Source of the DNA: Mycobacterium celatum
GTDB taxonomy: Bacteria; Actinomycetota; Actinomycetes; Mycobacteriales; Mycobacteriaceae
Length of the DNA: 64,000 nt
NCBI RefSeq assembly: GCF_002101595.1
Contig: NZ_LQOM01000033.1
Location: 1-64,000 of the forward strand
Reading direction: 5' to 3'
This document shows positions 27,421 to 36,175 of this stretch, in pieces. Both the position numbers and the translations under genes were made by a program. Each line of letters begins with the position of its first letter. The stretch's first letter is position 1. Under the pieces are notes generated by a model. That model was not told where the DNA came from. It saw only the letters and a program-made list of their open reading frames with translations, and did no database searches.

Positions 27421-28409
27421 GGTTGACGCACCGTCAGCACCACCTTGCCGATCGTCTTCGCCGAGTCCAGCAAGGTATGTGCCTCGCCGGCGTCGGTGAT
27501 CGGCACTTCGGCGCAAACCACCGGCGCGACGGCGCCGTCGGAGATCAGCGGCCAAAGATGTTGCCGCAGTGCGGAAATGACCTCGGCCTTAGAGCCTGGG
27601 CCGTCCTGGGGCCGGCGCCGCAGGTTGGTCACGTGCACCGAACCCCGTTTGAACAGCAGCAGCCCAAGATTCAGCTCCGCGGTGGCTCCGCCCTGCAACG
27701 CGATGATCGTCAGGTGGCCGTCGTCGGCCAGCGATTGGACGTTGCGTTGCAGATAGCTGCCGCCCATGATGTCGAGGATGGCGTTCGCGCCGCCGAGCTC
27801 GTCGGTCACAACCTTCGCGAAATCCTGGTCGTGGTAGTTGATTAACGTCTGCGCCCCGAGTTCCCTACAGCGGTCCAACTTGTATCTTGATCCGGCCGTG
27901 ACCGCGACGTGGGCACCCAGCGCACGGCACACTTGGATGGCGTGGGTGCCGATGCCGCTGCCGCCACCGTGAATGAGGGCCACCTGCCCGCTGCGCAGAC
28001 CGGCGGTCATCACCAGGTTAGACCACACGGTAGCTGCCGCCTCCGGCAGTGCCGCCGCTGCGGTCAGGTTCACACCTTGCGGCACCGGCAGCACCTGACT
28101 GGCCGCCACGTTCACCCGTTCGGCATAACCACCGCCGGACAACAGCGCGCACACCGCATCACCGGGGCTCCAATCCTCAACCTCGGAACCAACTTCGGCG
28201 ATGACACCGGAGACCTCAAGGCCGAGAGTGTCGCTGGCGCCGGGCGGCGGCGGATAAAACCCTTGGCGTTGCATCACATCGGCACGGTTGACTCCCGCCG
28301 CAGCCACATCGATGGCAACCTCGCCGCGGCCGGGCGCGGGCAAATCATCAACCTGTGTCCACGCCATCACCTCGGGGCCTCCGAATCCGCTGAGCGTGAC
28401 CGCGTACAT
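27417..28409 (-). CDS. NAD(P)H:quinone oxidoreductase, PIG3/zeta-crystallin type
   Basis: This 330-aa zinc-less medium-chain reductase has an N-terminal GroES-like domain (AAGVNRADVMQRQGFYPPPPGASDTLGLEVSG) and a Rossmann domain with HGGGSGIGTHAIQV and an NADPH-preferring ring (AGSRYKLDRCRELGA). It ends in the PIG3-type DSAKTIGKVVL. Members reduce quinones or alpha,beta-unsaturated carbonyls. It faces the TetR gene tail-to-tail. Operator copies 5 and 6 lie upstream of its ATG at 28409, which ties it to the TetR cluster. Confidence 0.93.
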   Translation of the reverse strand: MYAVTLSGFGGPEVMAWTQVDDLPAPGRGEVAIDVAAAGVNRADVMQRQGFYPPPPGASDTLGLEVSGVIAEVGSEVEDWSPGDAVCALLSGGGYAERVNVAASQVLPVPQGVNLTAAAALPEAAATVWSNLVMTAGLRSGQVALIHGGGSGIGTHAIQVCRALGAHVAVTAGSRYKLDRCRELGAQTLINYHDQDFAKVVTDELGGANAILDIMGGSYLQRNVQSLADDGHLTIIALQGGATAELNLGLLLFKRGSVHVTNLRRRPQDGPGSKAEVISALRQHLWPLISDGAVAPVVCAEVPITDAGEAHTLLDSAKTIGKVVLTVRQP

Positions 28410-28429
28410 GCTGTCCTCCCTATGCTCGA

Positions 28430-28448
28430 ATGTGTACGCCGCTCACAT
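28430..28448. promoter_or_regulatory. TetR-cluster operator copy 5
   Basis: ATGTGTACGCCGCTCACAT; with flanks it is AATGTG-N9-CACATT, the same arms as copy 3. It is 20 bp upstream of the quinone oxidoreductase ATG. Confidence 0.7.
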
Positions 28449-28456
28449 TAGTGGGG

Positions 28457-28475
28457 TTGTGAGCATTGTCAACAT
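28457..28475. promoter_or_regulatory. TetR-cluster operator copy 6
   Basis: TTGTGAGCATTGTCAACAT is nearly identical to copy 2 (TGTGAGC-N3-GTCAACA). It pairs with copy 5, centre-to-centre 27 bp. Confidence 0.6.
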
Positions 28476-28640
28476 CGAGGGTGCGCGGATGCGGCGGTGC
28501 CAGTCGCACACCTGCGGGCCTTGCCCTCGGATGACGGAAGGAAAGCGGACTCCGCGAGCGACCACCACGACTGTGTTTCGGCCGACAGTCGGCTCGGCGC
28601 GCAGCGCTCCGCCAGTGAGCGTCGCGGCGACGTGTGCTTC

Positions 28641-28678
28641 AGCCCCGGTCCAGCCTGACAGGATTCAAACCCGGGGCT
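28641..28678 (-). terminator. Hairpin downstream of the desaturase-reductase gene
   Basis: AGCCCCGG (28641-28648) and CCGGGGCT (28671-28678) form an 8-bp perfect stem around a 22-nt loop that itself contains CCTG-A-CAGG. It begins 10 bp after the stop of the minus-strand gene, consistent with a terminator without a U-tract. The remaining bases between here and 28476 show nothing recognisable. Confidence 0.5.
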
Positions 28679-28688
28679 ACTGTGCTTT

Positions 28689-30698
28689 TCAGCTGTCGTA
28701 GTCGACTGCGACCGCCTGCGTGGTGGGATGAGATTGGCAGGTCAGTATGAAGCCGGCCTCGAGCTCGGCTGTGTTAAGTGCAAAGTTTTGCTCCATCGAT
28801 ACTGCTCCTGTCGTGATCCGGGCTTTGCAGGTGCCACAGGCGCCGCCGAGGCATGCGTACGGCGCGTCGATGTTGTTTTTCAGCGCGGATTCGAGGACGG
28901 TCTCACCCGCGGCGAGTTCCACGGTGTGCTCCGCGCCGGACAGAGTGATGGTCACTTCGGACTTGCGAAAGTCATCAGCGTGTGCGGATTGCTTTGTGCC
29001 GCGGAACAGTTCGAGGTGGATCCGCTCGCTCGGCACCCCGACAGACGCAAGGTCGTCGCACATTGTCGTGACGAGATCGCTTGGGCCGCACAGGTACCAG
29101 CGATCGATCGAAGCGAGGTCGTCGGCGAGCAGCCGTCGAACCATCGCCGAGTCGATGCGGCCGCGAAGAGAGGCGGGGTGGTGCGGCTCGGCGGAGCGGA
29201 CGTGGCAGATGCGTAACCGGTCTGCATATCGCGTTTCGAGCTCGTCGAGTTCGGTGGCGAACATGGTCGACTCTGCGGTTCGGTTGCCGTAGAAGAGGGT
29301 GAAGCGGCTCTCGGTCTCGATCTCCATCGTGGTGCGCACGATCGACAGGATGGGTGTGATGCCGCTGCCGGCGGCTACCGCGACGTAGTCGCGCCGAGCG
29401 AGTGGATCAAGCGGTCCGCCGAAGCTACCTGTGGGCGTCATCAGCTCCAAAACGTCACCGGCCCGCAGCGTTTCGACCGCGAAGCTCGAGAACATCCCGC
29501 CGGCGATGCGGCGTACTCCGATCGCCAATTCTCCCGAGGTGGCCGAGGTGCAGATCGAGTAGTTTCGTCGCACCTCCTTCCCGCCCATGCGGTGTCGGAC
29601 GGTCAGGTGTTGGCCCGCCTGGAATTGGAATTGGTCGCTGAGGTGATCGGGAACGTCGAACGTGACCTTGACGCTGTCTGGGGTCAGGGGCTCGACGCTT
29701 TTGACCGGGATCGGGTGGGTGCTGGCGTGGCGCGCCGCGGACGAACGCGGTATTCGGACTGGAAGCAGCGCAGCTAGTTTGCCGTTGAGGCGTTTCCATT
29801 CGTGGTACTGCGTCGCGTCGAGCTGCTGTCCGAAGACGGTGCTTATCGCCGAGCCGCGCTCGAGGTAGGCGGCCTCGTTGCGTCGCCAGGCCGCGACGTA
29901 GCGGTAGAAGGGGATGGAGGGGTGTAAGTGGTGGACCAGGTGATAGTTCTGCGACAAGAGCAGGGGAGTCAGGATCCACTCCGAGCCGACGCGGTTGCGG
30001 GTCGCGCGATAGCGGTTCTCGCGTTGGGTGTCTTCCAGGTCGTGATGCGGTAGCCAGTCGAACCACCACGCCAGCACGAACATCGCCACCCGCTCGGGGA
30101 TCAGGTAGATCAGCGCGAGCGTCCACAGATGTCCGGTGAAGGCGGCCCACACGATCATCGTCACCGCGAAGGTCATCAACGCCGCCGTTTCGAGGATCTC
30201 GGCGCGTGGCCGCCTGCGCAGGTTATGTACCAGGAAACTGATGTATGGCAGGTCCATGGCCGGGAAGCGGATGGGCAGCTGCCACCAGGGCGCGGCGCTG
30301 ACGAAGTGGTCGGGATCGGACTCACCGTCATTGGTGTTGCGGTGGTGCTCAATATGGATGAACGCGAACGACCTGAATGAGATCAGAGACGAGACGAAGA
30401 ACATTGCCACGCGACCGAAGGCGACGTTGACCCAGCGATGTGAGCTGATCGAGTAATGCGACGCGTCATGCAATACGGTGAACAGCACGAAGATCGCCGC
30501 GGCGCTCGCGGCGATCGTGGCGACCGCAGGCACCGCGCCGGTCAGGGCAGCCCACGTCGATGTGCCGAAGAGCGCAAGCGCGAAAGAAAAGATGCCGACT
30601 ATCGGCCAAGACAACGTCGGAACCTGCTCGCCCGGATCAGGCAAGGCATGCTGCGAGGCTGCTGCTGCGGGTTGGGTGTGTTGAGTCGTGGTCACCAT
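28689..30698 (-). CDS. Fatty acid desaturase fused to a ferredoxin-NAD(P) reductase and 2Fe-2S domain
   Basis: This 669-aa protein combines a membrane di-iron desaturase/hydroxylase with its electron chain. The N-terminal half has transmembrane segments and three His boxes: HDASH (77-81), HIEHH (115-119) and HLVHH (253-257). The second half is a PaaE-like reductase: FAD motif RNYS (378-381), NAD loop GSGITP (444-449) and CGP (537-539). A C-terminal plant-type 2Fe-2S domain carries C616, C621, C624 and C654. All cofactor residues are present, so it should be catalytically self-sufficient with NAD(P)H and O2. The substrate is unknown: a fatty acyl chain, alkane or similar lipid. It lies 126 bp downstream of the PucR gene, same strand. 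Confidence 0.9.
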   Translation of the reverse strand: MVTTTQHTQPAAAASQHALPDPGEQVPTLSWPIVGIFSFALALFGTSTWAALTGAVPAVATIAASAAAIFVLFTVLHDASHYSISSHRWVNVAFGRVAMFFVSSLISFRSFAFIHIEHHRNTNDGESDPDHFVSAAPWWQLPIRFPAMDLPYISFLVHNLRRRPRAEILETAALMTFAVTMIVWAAFTGHLWTLALIYLIPERVAMFVLAWWFDWLPHHDLEDTQRENRYRATRNRVGSEWILTPLLLSQNYHLVHHLHPSIPFYRYVAAWRRNEAAYLERGSAISTVFGQQLDATQYHEWKRLNGKLAALLPVRIPRSSAARHASTHPIPVKSVEPLTPDSVKVTFDVPDHLSDQFQFQAGQHLTVRHRMGGKEVRRNYSICTSATSGELAIGVRRIAGGMFSSFAVETLRAGDVLELMTPTGSFGGPLDPLARRDYVAVAAGSGITPILSIVRTTMEIETESRFTLFYGNRTAESTMFATELDELETRYADRLRICHVRSAEPHHPASLRGRIDSAMVRRLLADDLASIDRWYLCGPSDLVTTMCDDLASVGVPSERIHLELFRGTKQSAHADDFRKSEVTITLSGAEHTVELAAGETVLESALKNNIDAPYACLGGACGTCKARITTGAVSMEQNFALNTAELEAGFILTCQSHPTTQAVAVDYDS

Positions 30699-30824
30699 CG
30701 GAAGTCCTCGGTCGCGCTTCGGGATGAGATGCTTCGCAACCTACGAAGAACCGGTGTCGGTCAACAAGGCCCTCTCAGCCCTTTGCGGTGTGCTGCGAGC
30801 ACATCCAGCGCGCTCGGGCTCCTG

Positions 30825-32060
30825 TCAACGAGGCGATGACTCGGGCAACACCGAGGCCCCCAGCACGTCGCAGACGAGTAGGGCGGCGTGCAGTTCGGCG
30901 ACGTGGACCGTTGCGGGCCGGCCCCTGCGCTCTTCGGCACGACGCACCCTTTGCAGGACCGTGTTCTTGTGGATTCCCAAGGTGCGTGCTGCGGTCGTCA
31001 GACTCCCTTGCGCATCGAGAACAGCCAGGAGGGTGGCGCGCTCGTCGCGCGCTTTGGTGTCGTCCCGTGCGAGATCGCCGAGCTGAGCGGCAACGAAGGC
31101 CCTTGCCGCATCCAGGTCGCGCGAGATGGCATCCACCAACGCGACATCGCTGAACTCGGTGATCGACGGCGCCGCGCGCCCCGACAGTTCGACGACCCGG
31201 CGAGTGCGTAGAGCCTCGAGGTGGGAGGTGCGGAAGCCCGCGGCCCCCTGATGGGGCGAGCCCACCGCGATGTGAACGGGAGACTCCGTCGCCATGCCCG
31301 CGAGCGACGTCCGGGCGTCCCCGGTGATCGAGGCCCATCCCCACACCGCGAGTGGGCCGTCCGCCACGACGAGTGAATGACCCGCCCCGAGGTACCGACC
31401 AACCTGCCGAGCGAATCCCTCGAGGTCGACGCCGCGGTCGTCGACCCAGCACACGAAACCGATCTGCCGGCCCGTGAGCCGGTGGCTGAGCACACGTTCG
31501 GCCCGGGCAAGGTCGACACGTTCTCCAGCCAGCAGCGCCCGCACGACATCGTCGCGCTCGGCTCGTGCCTGGTTCTGGCGGCGGTCGAGCTCAGCGATGT
31601 ACTCGGCAGCCACCAGACTGGAGATGCGGTCGATATAGCGAAACCCGAACCGCTCGAGGTCGATAAACGTCCTCAGCGCGACAGCGGGATCGTCGATCCA
31701 GTCAGTGAGCGACTCGGAGAGCATCTCGGTGAAGTACTCATGACCCAACCGATAGAACCGCAGCATCACATCGACGCTGTGCCCGCGTGATGCCATTGCT
31801 CGTGCGTGTTCGAGCGCCGTCACCGGCGCCTCCGCCGCGGCTACGTCGATCCCATGACGAAACATCGAAAGCACGGCTTCGAGATTGGACGAGCACGATC
31901 CCAGGGTCAGGCCGCGAAGCTCCGCATCCCCGCCGACTTCCGGTATCCGCTCGGCGATATACAGGAGCATGTCGTCAGCGAGGCTGGACACATTCGCCAG
32001 CAGAGACGCAGCGATACCTTTTCCCACGTCCGCGCCGCGGGCCGGCTCAAGCGCGTCCAT
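30825..32060 (-). CDS. PucR/CdaR-type helix-turn-helix regulator
   Basis: This 411-aa regulator has an N-terminal helical domain of the RsbRD/GGDEF-like type (about 10-170: HARAMASRGHSVDVMLRFYRLGHEYF), a central region (about 180-330) and a C-terminal PucR HTH (about 345-400: GSLTTAARTLGIHKNTVLQRVRRAEE). Several mycobacterial PucR-like proteins control fatty-acid or sterol oxidation genes. It sits directly upstream of the desaturase-reductase fusion and likely controls it. The effector is unknown. Confidence 0.9.
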   Translation of the reverse strand: MDALEPARGADVGKGIAASLLANVSSLADDMLLYIAERIPEVGGDAELRGLTLGSCSSNLEAVLSMFRHGIDVAAAEAPVTALEHARAMASRGHSVDVMLRFYRLGHEYFTEMLSESLTDWIDDPAVALRTFIDLERFGFRYIDRISSLVAAEYIAELDRRQNQARAERDDVVRALLAGERVDLARAERVLSHRLTGRQIGFVCWVDDRGVDLEGFARQVGRYLGAGHSLVVADGPLAVWGWASITGDARTSLAGMATESPVHIAVGSPHQGAAGFRTSHLEALRTRRVVELSGRAAPSITEFSDVALVDAISRDLDAARAFVAAQLGDLARDDTKARDERATLLAVLDAQGSLTTAARTLGIHKNTVLQRVRRAEERRGRPATVHVAELHAALLVCDVLGASVLPESSPR

Positions 32061-32156
32061 AACTGCACACTAACGGCGGCGCGATTGGCCAACGCCGTGA
32101 ACTGGGCGGGTGTGCGGGACGCCGACCATCGGTAATGGCGGGGTCCTGCCACGACC

Positions 32157-32969
32157 TCACCGATGTAGGTTCCACTGGCCGCAATCCTGGGCCAGAACGT
32201 CGTTGACGTCGACTTCGAGGCCGCCGACCAGCGGGCCTGGATTCGACGCGGTGCTCACTATGCGCTGGTAGAGAACGGCGGCGGGGTCGACCTGATTGCC
32301 AGACCAGGCTCGGGTCTGCCAGGCCCACCGGTGACCGGGCGTACGCGAATTCCCGATGACGCCATCTGCCGCGGCCCACTGGCACACTTTGATGCCCCCG
32401 TAGACGCCGGTGCGCTGCACGCCGAGGACCGAGTTGATTCCGCGAAACCACTGCAGCGCCACCGTGTTCCAGGTGTCGCGGTCGATGTCGTCGTCAATGG
32501 TGAAGAAGATCGGCGCACTCTGGCCGCCACCGGCCGCGGTATGCAGCTGCCAGGCGGTGCGAGCGTCGGCGACCCCGCCGGCAAACCCGCGCGTGAAGTC
32601 CGATGGTGCTGTCCCGCCCGGCTTTCCGTATTGATAGTTGCTGACGATCACCAGCCCGGCGGCGGTCAGAGACTCGGCGTAGGGCCGGGTGATCGGCTTG
32701 GCGCCAAACGACGAGCCTGGCCGCGATAGCGAGACGTAGTTGACCACCCCGGAATAGCCGGCAGCTCGGATTTGCTCGGCCGGAATCTGGTGCATGGCGA
32801 AGTCGATCAGTTGCGGGCGAGCGGCGGCCGTCGCGGTAGGGGCGCCGGCATTTGCTGATGCCGCACCGAGCCCGGCCAGCGCCGACACGGCTGCGGCATA
32901 ACGGAGTGCGTCACGCCGGGAAACCGGGCGGGATCGCCGGAGGCTGATTGTCCCCGACGAGTCCTGCAT
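32157..32969 (-). CDS. Tat-exported DUF1906 glycoside-hydrolase-like protein (Rv2525c-like)
   Basis: This 270-aa secreted protein has a twin-arginine signal (SRRDALRYAAA, residues 17-27; cleavage region near AGAPTATAAA). The TIM-barrel DUF1906 domain follows (IDFAMHQIPAEQIRAAGYSGVVNYVS; IFFTIDDDIDRDTWNTV; GVYGG; WQTRAW...VDVNDV). M. tuberculosis Rv2525c is the best-known relative, a Tat substrate tied to cell-wall integrity. The acidic IDDD strand is where the catalytic carboxylates of related hydrolases sit. It stands alone here. Confidence 0.88.
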   Translation of the reverse strand: MQDSSGTISLRRSRPVSRRDALRYAAAVSALAGLGAASANAGAPTATAAARPQLIDFAMHQIPAEQIRAAGYSGVVNYVSLSRPGSSFGAKPITRPYAESLTAAGLVIVSNYQYGKPGGTAPSDFTRGFAGGVADARTAWQLHTAAGGGQSAPIFFTIDDDIDRDTWNTVALQWFRGINSVLGVQRTGVYGGIKVCQWAAADGVIGNSRTPGHRWAWQTRAWSGNQVDPAAVLYQRIVSTASNPGPLVGGLEVDVNDVLAQDCGQWNLHR

Positions 32970-33094
32970 CGCGCGATGTTAACAATGTGGCTGCTGTTAA
33001 CCGTGTAGCCTCACCGCGCCGCGGGCCGGGTAAGTCCTGCTCCACAGGATGCCTGCCATCGACCATTTTGCCAATCAAATGGTAATCTAATGCC

Positions 33095-33340
33095 ATGAAC
33101 GTGACGGTGGATCGGCTAGGACGGCTGGTCATCCCGAAAGCGCTGCGGGTGGCGCTCGGGATCACCCCCGACACGCAGCTCGAACTGATTCCGGACGGAT
33201 CCGGTCTGCGGATCGAGCCCGTCCAGCGGCGTGCCCGCCCGATCGAGACGCGCGACGGTCTTCCGGTACTCGGCCGGGTGGAGGGTGCAGTGCTGACCGA
33301 TGACGACGTGCGCCGACTTCGCGATGACATCCAACGATGA
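33095..33340 (+). CDS. AbrB/MazE-type antitoxin
   Basis: This 81-aa protein has an N-terminal SpoVT-AbrB swapped-hairpin DNA-binding domain (VTVDRLGRLVIPKALRVALGITPDTQLELIPDGSGLRIEPV) and a C-terminal tail that would wrap the toxin. The gene overlaps the PIN-domain toxin gene by 17 bp, the usual antitoxin-toxin layout. The pair should autoregulate through the AbrB domain. Confidence 0.88.
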   Translation: MNVTVDRLGRLVIPKALRVALGITPDTQLELIPDGSGLRIEPVQRRARPIETRDGLPVLGRVEGAVLTDDDVRRLRDDIQR

Positions 33341-33746
33341 CCTTTGGGCCTGCGACACCAGTGTCGCCGTCGCCGCACTTGATTCGACCCACGAAGCCCA
33401 CCCGGCCTGCCGCCGAGCCCTTGTTCAGCGTCGTCCCGCGCTGGCGGGCCACGCGATGTTCGAGACGTATTCGGTGCTCACCCGCCTGCCTCTGCCGCTC
33501 CGCCTGAACGCAACTCAAGCGGCCTCAGTCCTGGCGAAGGCGTTCCCGGCCGAGTGTTGGCTCGACGCACGGGCGACCGGGGATCTTTTCCAGCGGCTCG
33601 CCGGCCTCGGCATCGTCGGCGGGTCGGTGTATGACGCTCTTGTCGGTCAGGCGGCCTCGACGAATCGGCGCGTGCTGCTCACCCGTGACCGTCGGGCAGA
33701 GCGCACCTATCGCGCACTCGATGTGCCATACCAGTTCATCGACTGA
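33324..33746 (+). CDS. PIN-domain ribonuclease toxin (VapC type)
   Basis: This 140-aa PIN-domain nuclease has the first acidic residue in ACDTSVAVAALD (D11), a central Glu in AMFETYSVLTRLP and the third acidic position in GGSVYDALVGQAA. VapC toxins cleave tRNA or rRNA and are held inactive by the cognate antitoxin, here the AbrB-type protein at 33095-33340. The ATG at 33324 is used; a further in-frame ATG at 33300 would overlap more of the antitoxin gene. Confidence 0.85.
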   Translation: MTSNDDLWACDTSVAVAALDSTHEAHPACRRALVQRRPALAGHAMFETYSVLTRLPLPLRLNATQAASVLAKAFPAECWLDARATGDLFQRLAGLGIVGGSVYDALVGQAASTNRRVLLTRDRRAERTYRALDVPYQFID

Positions 33747-33801
33747 GCAGGGCGGCGCGCCTGACGTAACCTGTCGGACCCCTTCGGAACACTTCGGGTG
33801 C

Positions 33802-35091
33802 ATGAGCAGACGCAACCGAGAGAAGCGGGCAGCCAAACACAAGAACCGGCGCCGCGCCAAAGACGAGCGCGCCGGCTTCGATCCAGGGCCGGACCGCGCG
33901 CTGATCGTCGAAAGCCTCGTCGTGGCATTGAGCACGGCCGCGTCGGGTGCTGCCGAGCAGGTGCCGCGTCGCGCCGCCGAACTGCTCAGGGAGTGCCGGG
34001 CGTTTGCACGCGAGCTAGCCGTTGCGGCTGACCTCGCCATGAACGAGGCCATCCGAGCGGCCTGGGAGCACGGCTGGCAGCCGTCCGACTTGCACGAAAT
34101 CGCCGGTCGCCGACTGAAGCCAGCCGAGGTCCGGTACCTCGACGAGGCCATCGTCCTCGAGTCTCGGCAGTACGCGACCGCGACACTGCACCCGGCCTGG
34201 CGTGCCGACATCGCCGGGCTCTCGGCCACTGTCGGCGCACGTACACAACCGCCGCAGATGTGGCGGTGGGCGGCCTCGAACGCCGCCGACCGGTGCGAGG
34301 CCCTGACCGTCGTCCTCAAACTGCTGAATCTTCTCGGCAGACTCCCCGTGCTGGAAGTGATCGTGCCGTTGCCCGGTGCATACCGGCACACGGCAACGGT
34401 GGTCAGCGATGCCGGCGAAAAGGCCCTCGGTCGGGTGCGCGCTCTGCTGGCCAAAGCGGAAGCCACCGAGTTCCCCGACGAAGCGGAGGCCCTGTCCGCT
34501 AAGGCCCAGGACCTGATGAGCAGGTTCTCATTGAAAGATGCGCTGGCCCAGCATGATCGTGGCCGGAAGCCCGCTGCGGCCGCGCGACGGATCTGGATCG
34601 ACAACCCCTACGTCGCCGCCAAGGCGACGTTGGTGCAAGTGGTCAGTGGGTGCAACCGGTGCCGCGCAGTGTGGGCGGAGCGGCTCGGATTCGTCACCGT
34701 CATCGGCTGCGAAACCGACCTCAACCTGGTCGAGCTGCTCACCACGTCGCTGCTCGTCCAAGCCAACCGAGCGATGCTCAGCGCTGGACGCGGCGGCGGT
34801 GCGCAAGCGCGGTCCAGGTCATTTCGCCACTCGTTTTACGTCGCGTACGCGCAACGCATTGGTGAGCGGCTCGACAGCGCGAGCGCATCGGTCAGCGCGG
34901 AGGTCGAGCGCGAGGCTCGACTGCTGCCCGTGCTGGCGGCCAACAGCCGGGCGACCGAAGAGCTCACCCAACGGCTCTTCCCGTCGACGGTCCCTCGCGC
35001 AGTGGCCGTGTCCAACGGCGCCGGTTGGGGTGCCGGCCGCGCGGCGGCGAACATGGCGGTGCTTGACGCACGCGATTCGATCGCGGGCTAA
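33802..35091 (+). CDS. DUF2786-containing protein of unknown function
   Basis: This 429-aa cytosolic protein has a basic N-terminus (SRRNREKRAAKHKNRRRAK). A DUF2786 module lies at about residues 210-255 (EKALGRVRALLAKAEATEFPDEAEALSAKAQDLM), followed by a C-terminal region with CNRCRAVW and many Arg/Ala helices. The ATG at 33802 begins this; the upstream frame to 33631 overlaps the toxin gene. The family is widespread in actinobacteria and phages without a known activity. It lies 55 bp after the toxin, so read-through is possible. Confidence 0.8.
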   Translation: MSRRNREKRAAKHKNRRRAKDERAGFDPGPDRALIVESLVVALSTAASGAAEQVPRRAAELLRECRAFARELAVAADLAMNEAIRAAWEHGWQPSDLHEIAGRRLKPAEVRYLDEAIVLESRQYATATLHPAWRADIAGLSATVGARTQPPQMWRWAASNAADRCEALTVVLKLLNLLGRLPVLEVIVPLPGAYRHTATVVSDAGEKALGRVRALLAKAEATEFPDEAEALSAKAQDLMSRFSLKDALAQHDRGRKPAAAARRIWIDNPYVAAKATLVQVVSGCNRCRAVWAERLGFVTVIGCETDLNLVELLTTSLLVQANRAMLSAGRGGGAQARSRSFRHSFYVAYAQRIGERLDSASASVSAEVEREARLLPVLAANSRATEELTQRLFPSTVPRAVAVSNGAGWGAGRAAANMAVLDARDSIAG

Positions 35092-35205
35092 TTGCAGGGT
35101 CTCACCGAGCGGTTGTCTGAACCCAAACGGCCGCACCTGCGCCAACGTCGCCCGGCCGTGCCGGGCAACACCCAAAGTTGTTGTGCCGACAACAGCTCCG
35201 GGCTT

Positions 35206-36111
35206 CTACATATCGATCGGACCCGCGTGGGACTTTTCGGCCAACGCGGCGCTTAGCTGGCTGGTCGCCGAAGAGAGTTGCGCCCCCAGACGGGTGACCG
35301 CCGCGCCGCTCATCGGCTCGGCGCTGGGGACCAGGCTGAGCATCAGGGCGATGCGCGACCCCTGCTCCAGGATCGGCGAGTCGATGTGGCTCACCTCGTA
35401 GGTGCGGTCGGGGTTCAGGTTGATCGGGAACCACTCCTCGGTGTGAATGAGTTCGTCGGTCAACGCCTGCGCCAGTTGGCTCAGCCGGGTGGAACGTACC
35501 TCCGCACTGCGCACGATCTGCGCCAGTTCCCGCAGCCGCAGATCGGGCAGGATGTGCAGACCGACTGCGTAGCCACGCCGCTTGGCGGCGACCAGGGCCC
35601 GCCGGTAGCGATCGCGCACGTCCTCGGGCAGGGCGGCCAGCCAGCGCTCCCGAGCCTCTGGCCCGGCCCAGGCAACGATCGACGCCCCATATGGCGGGCG
35701 GTGGGGGAACTGGGTGCCGATGGGCATCGGGTGACCGCCGCCGTGTGGGCTTCGAACCTGGTCGACGACGGTGGAGTGGTCATCGCTGACCGAAAAGGCG
35801 ATGCAGTGCGCGCCGGTCGCGGCCGACAGCTCGGCCATCGCAGAGCGGGCCAGCACCAGGGCCGGATAGCGGCTCGCCGCCTCCCGGCCGAGCCGGACCA
35901 GAGCGGGACCCAGGTGGTAGGTCTTGTCCACCGGATCGCGCAGCAGCCAGCCGGCCCGCAGCAGTTCGGAGAGCATCGAATGGCAGCTGGCCTTATGGAC
36001 GCTCAGGTGGCGCGACACCTCGGCCAATGTCATCCCAACGCTTCCCTCGCCTGCCAGATGCTCGAAAAGGTTCACCACCCGCTCGGTCTGGGGAGAAGGA
36101 CGCGGAGCCAT
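35206..36111 (-). CDS. IclR-family transcriptional regulator
   Basis: This 301-aa regulator has an N-terminal winged helix (TERVVNLFEHLAGEGSVGMTLAEVSRHLSVHKASCHSMLSELL) and a C-terminal GAF-like effector domain (about 90-260, RDPVDKTYHLGPALVRLGREA...). The ATG at 36111 (MAPRPSPQT) is used; a longer frame crosses the divergent promoter. It is divergent from the SDR-ADC-amidohydrolase operon with only 64 bp between start codons, and a palindrome in that gap is its likely operator. The ligand should be a metabolite of the pathway. Confidence 0.9.
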   Translation of the reverse strand: MAPRPSPQTERVVNLFEHLAGEGSVGMTLAEVSRHLSVHKASCHSMLSELLRAGWLLRDPVDKTYHLGPALVRLGREAASRYPALVLARSAMAELSAATGAHCIAFSVSDDHSTVVDQVRSPHGGGHPMPIGTQFPHRPPYGASIVAWAGPEARERWLAALPEDVRDRYRRALVAAKRRGYAVGLHILPDLRLRELAQIVRSAEVRSTRLSQLAQALTDELIHTEEWFPINLNPDRTYEVSHIDSPILEQGSRIALMLSLVPSAEPMSGAAVTRLGAQLSSATSQLSAALAEKSHAGPIDM

Positions 36112-36117
36112 AAGCCA

Positions 36118-36160
36118 ATGGTCGCATAATGCGACTGCTTGCGGTGATATGCGCGACCAT
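36118..36160. promoter_or_regulatory. Candidate IclR operator in the divergent promoter
   Basis: A perfect palindrome GTCGCAT-A-ATGCGAC occupies 36121-36135. It is nested in a wider inverted repeat ATGGTCGC (36118-36125) and GCGACCAT (36153-36160). It sits between the start codons of the IclR gene (36111) and the SDR gene (36176). IclR proteins typically bind about 15-bp palindromes of this kind. Confidence 0.6.
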
Positions 36161-36175
36161 GTGACGATTGCCACA

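Noticed and set aside
28641..28680. tRNA-like T-arm (GGATTCAAACC) near 28661
   Set aside because: No acceptor, D or anticodon arms can be folded around it; the stretch is the loop of a terminator-like hairpin.
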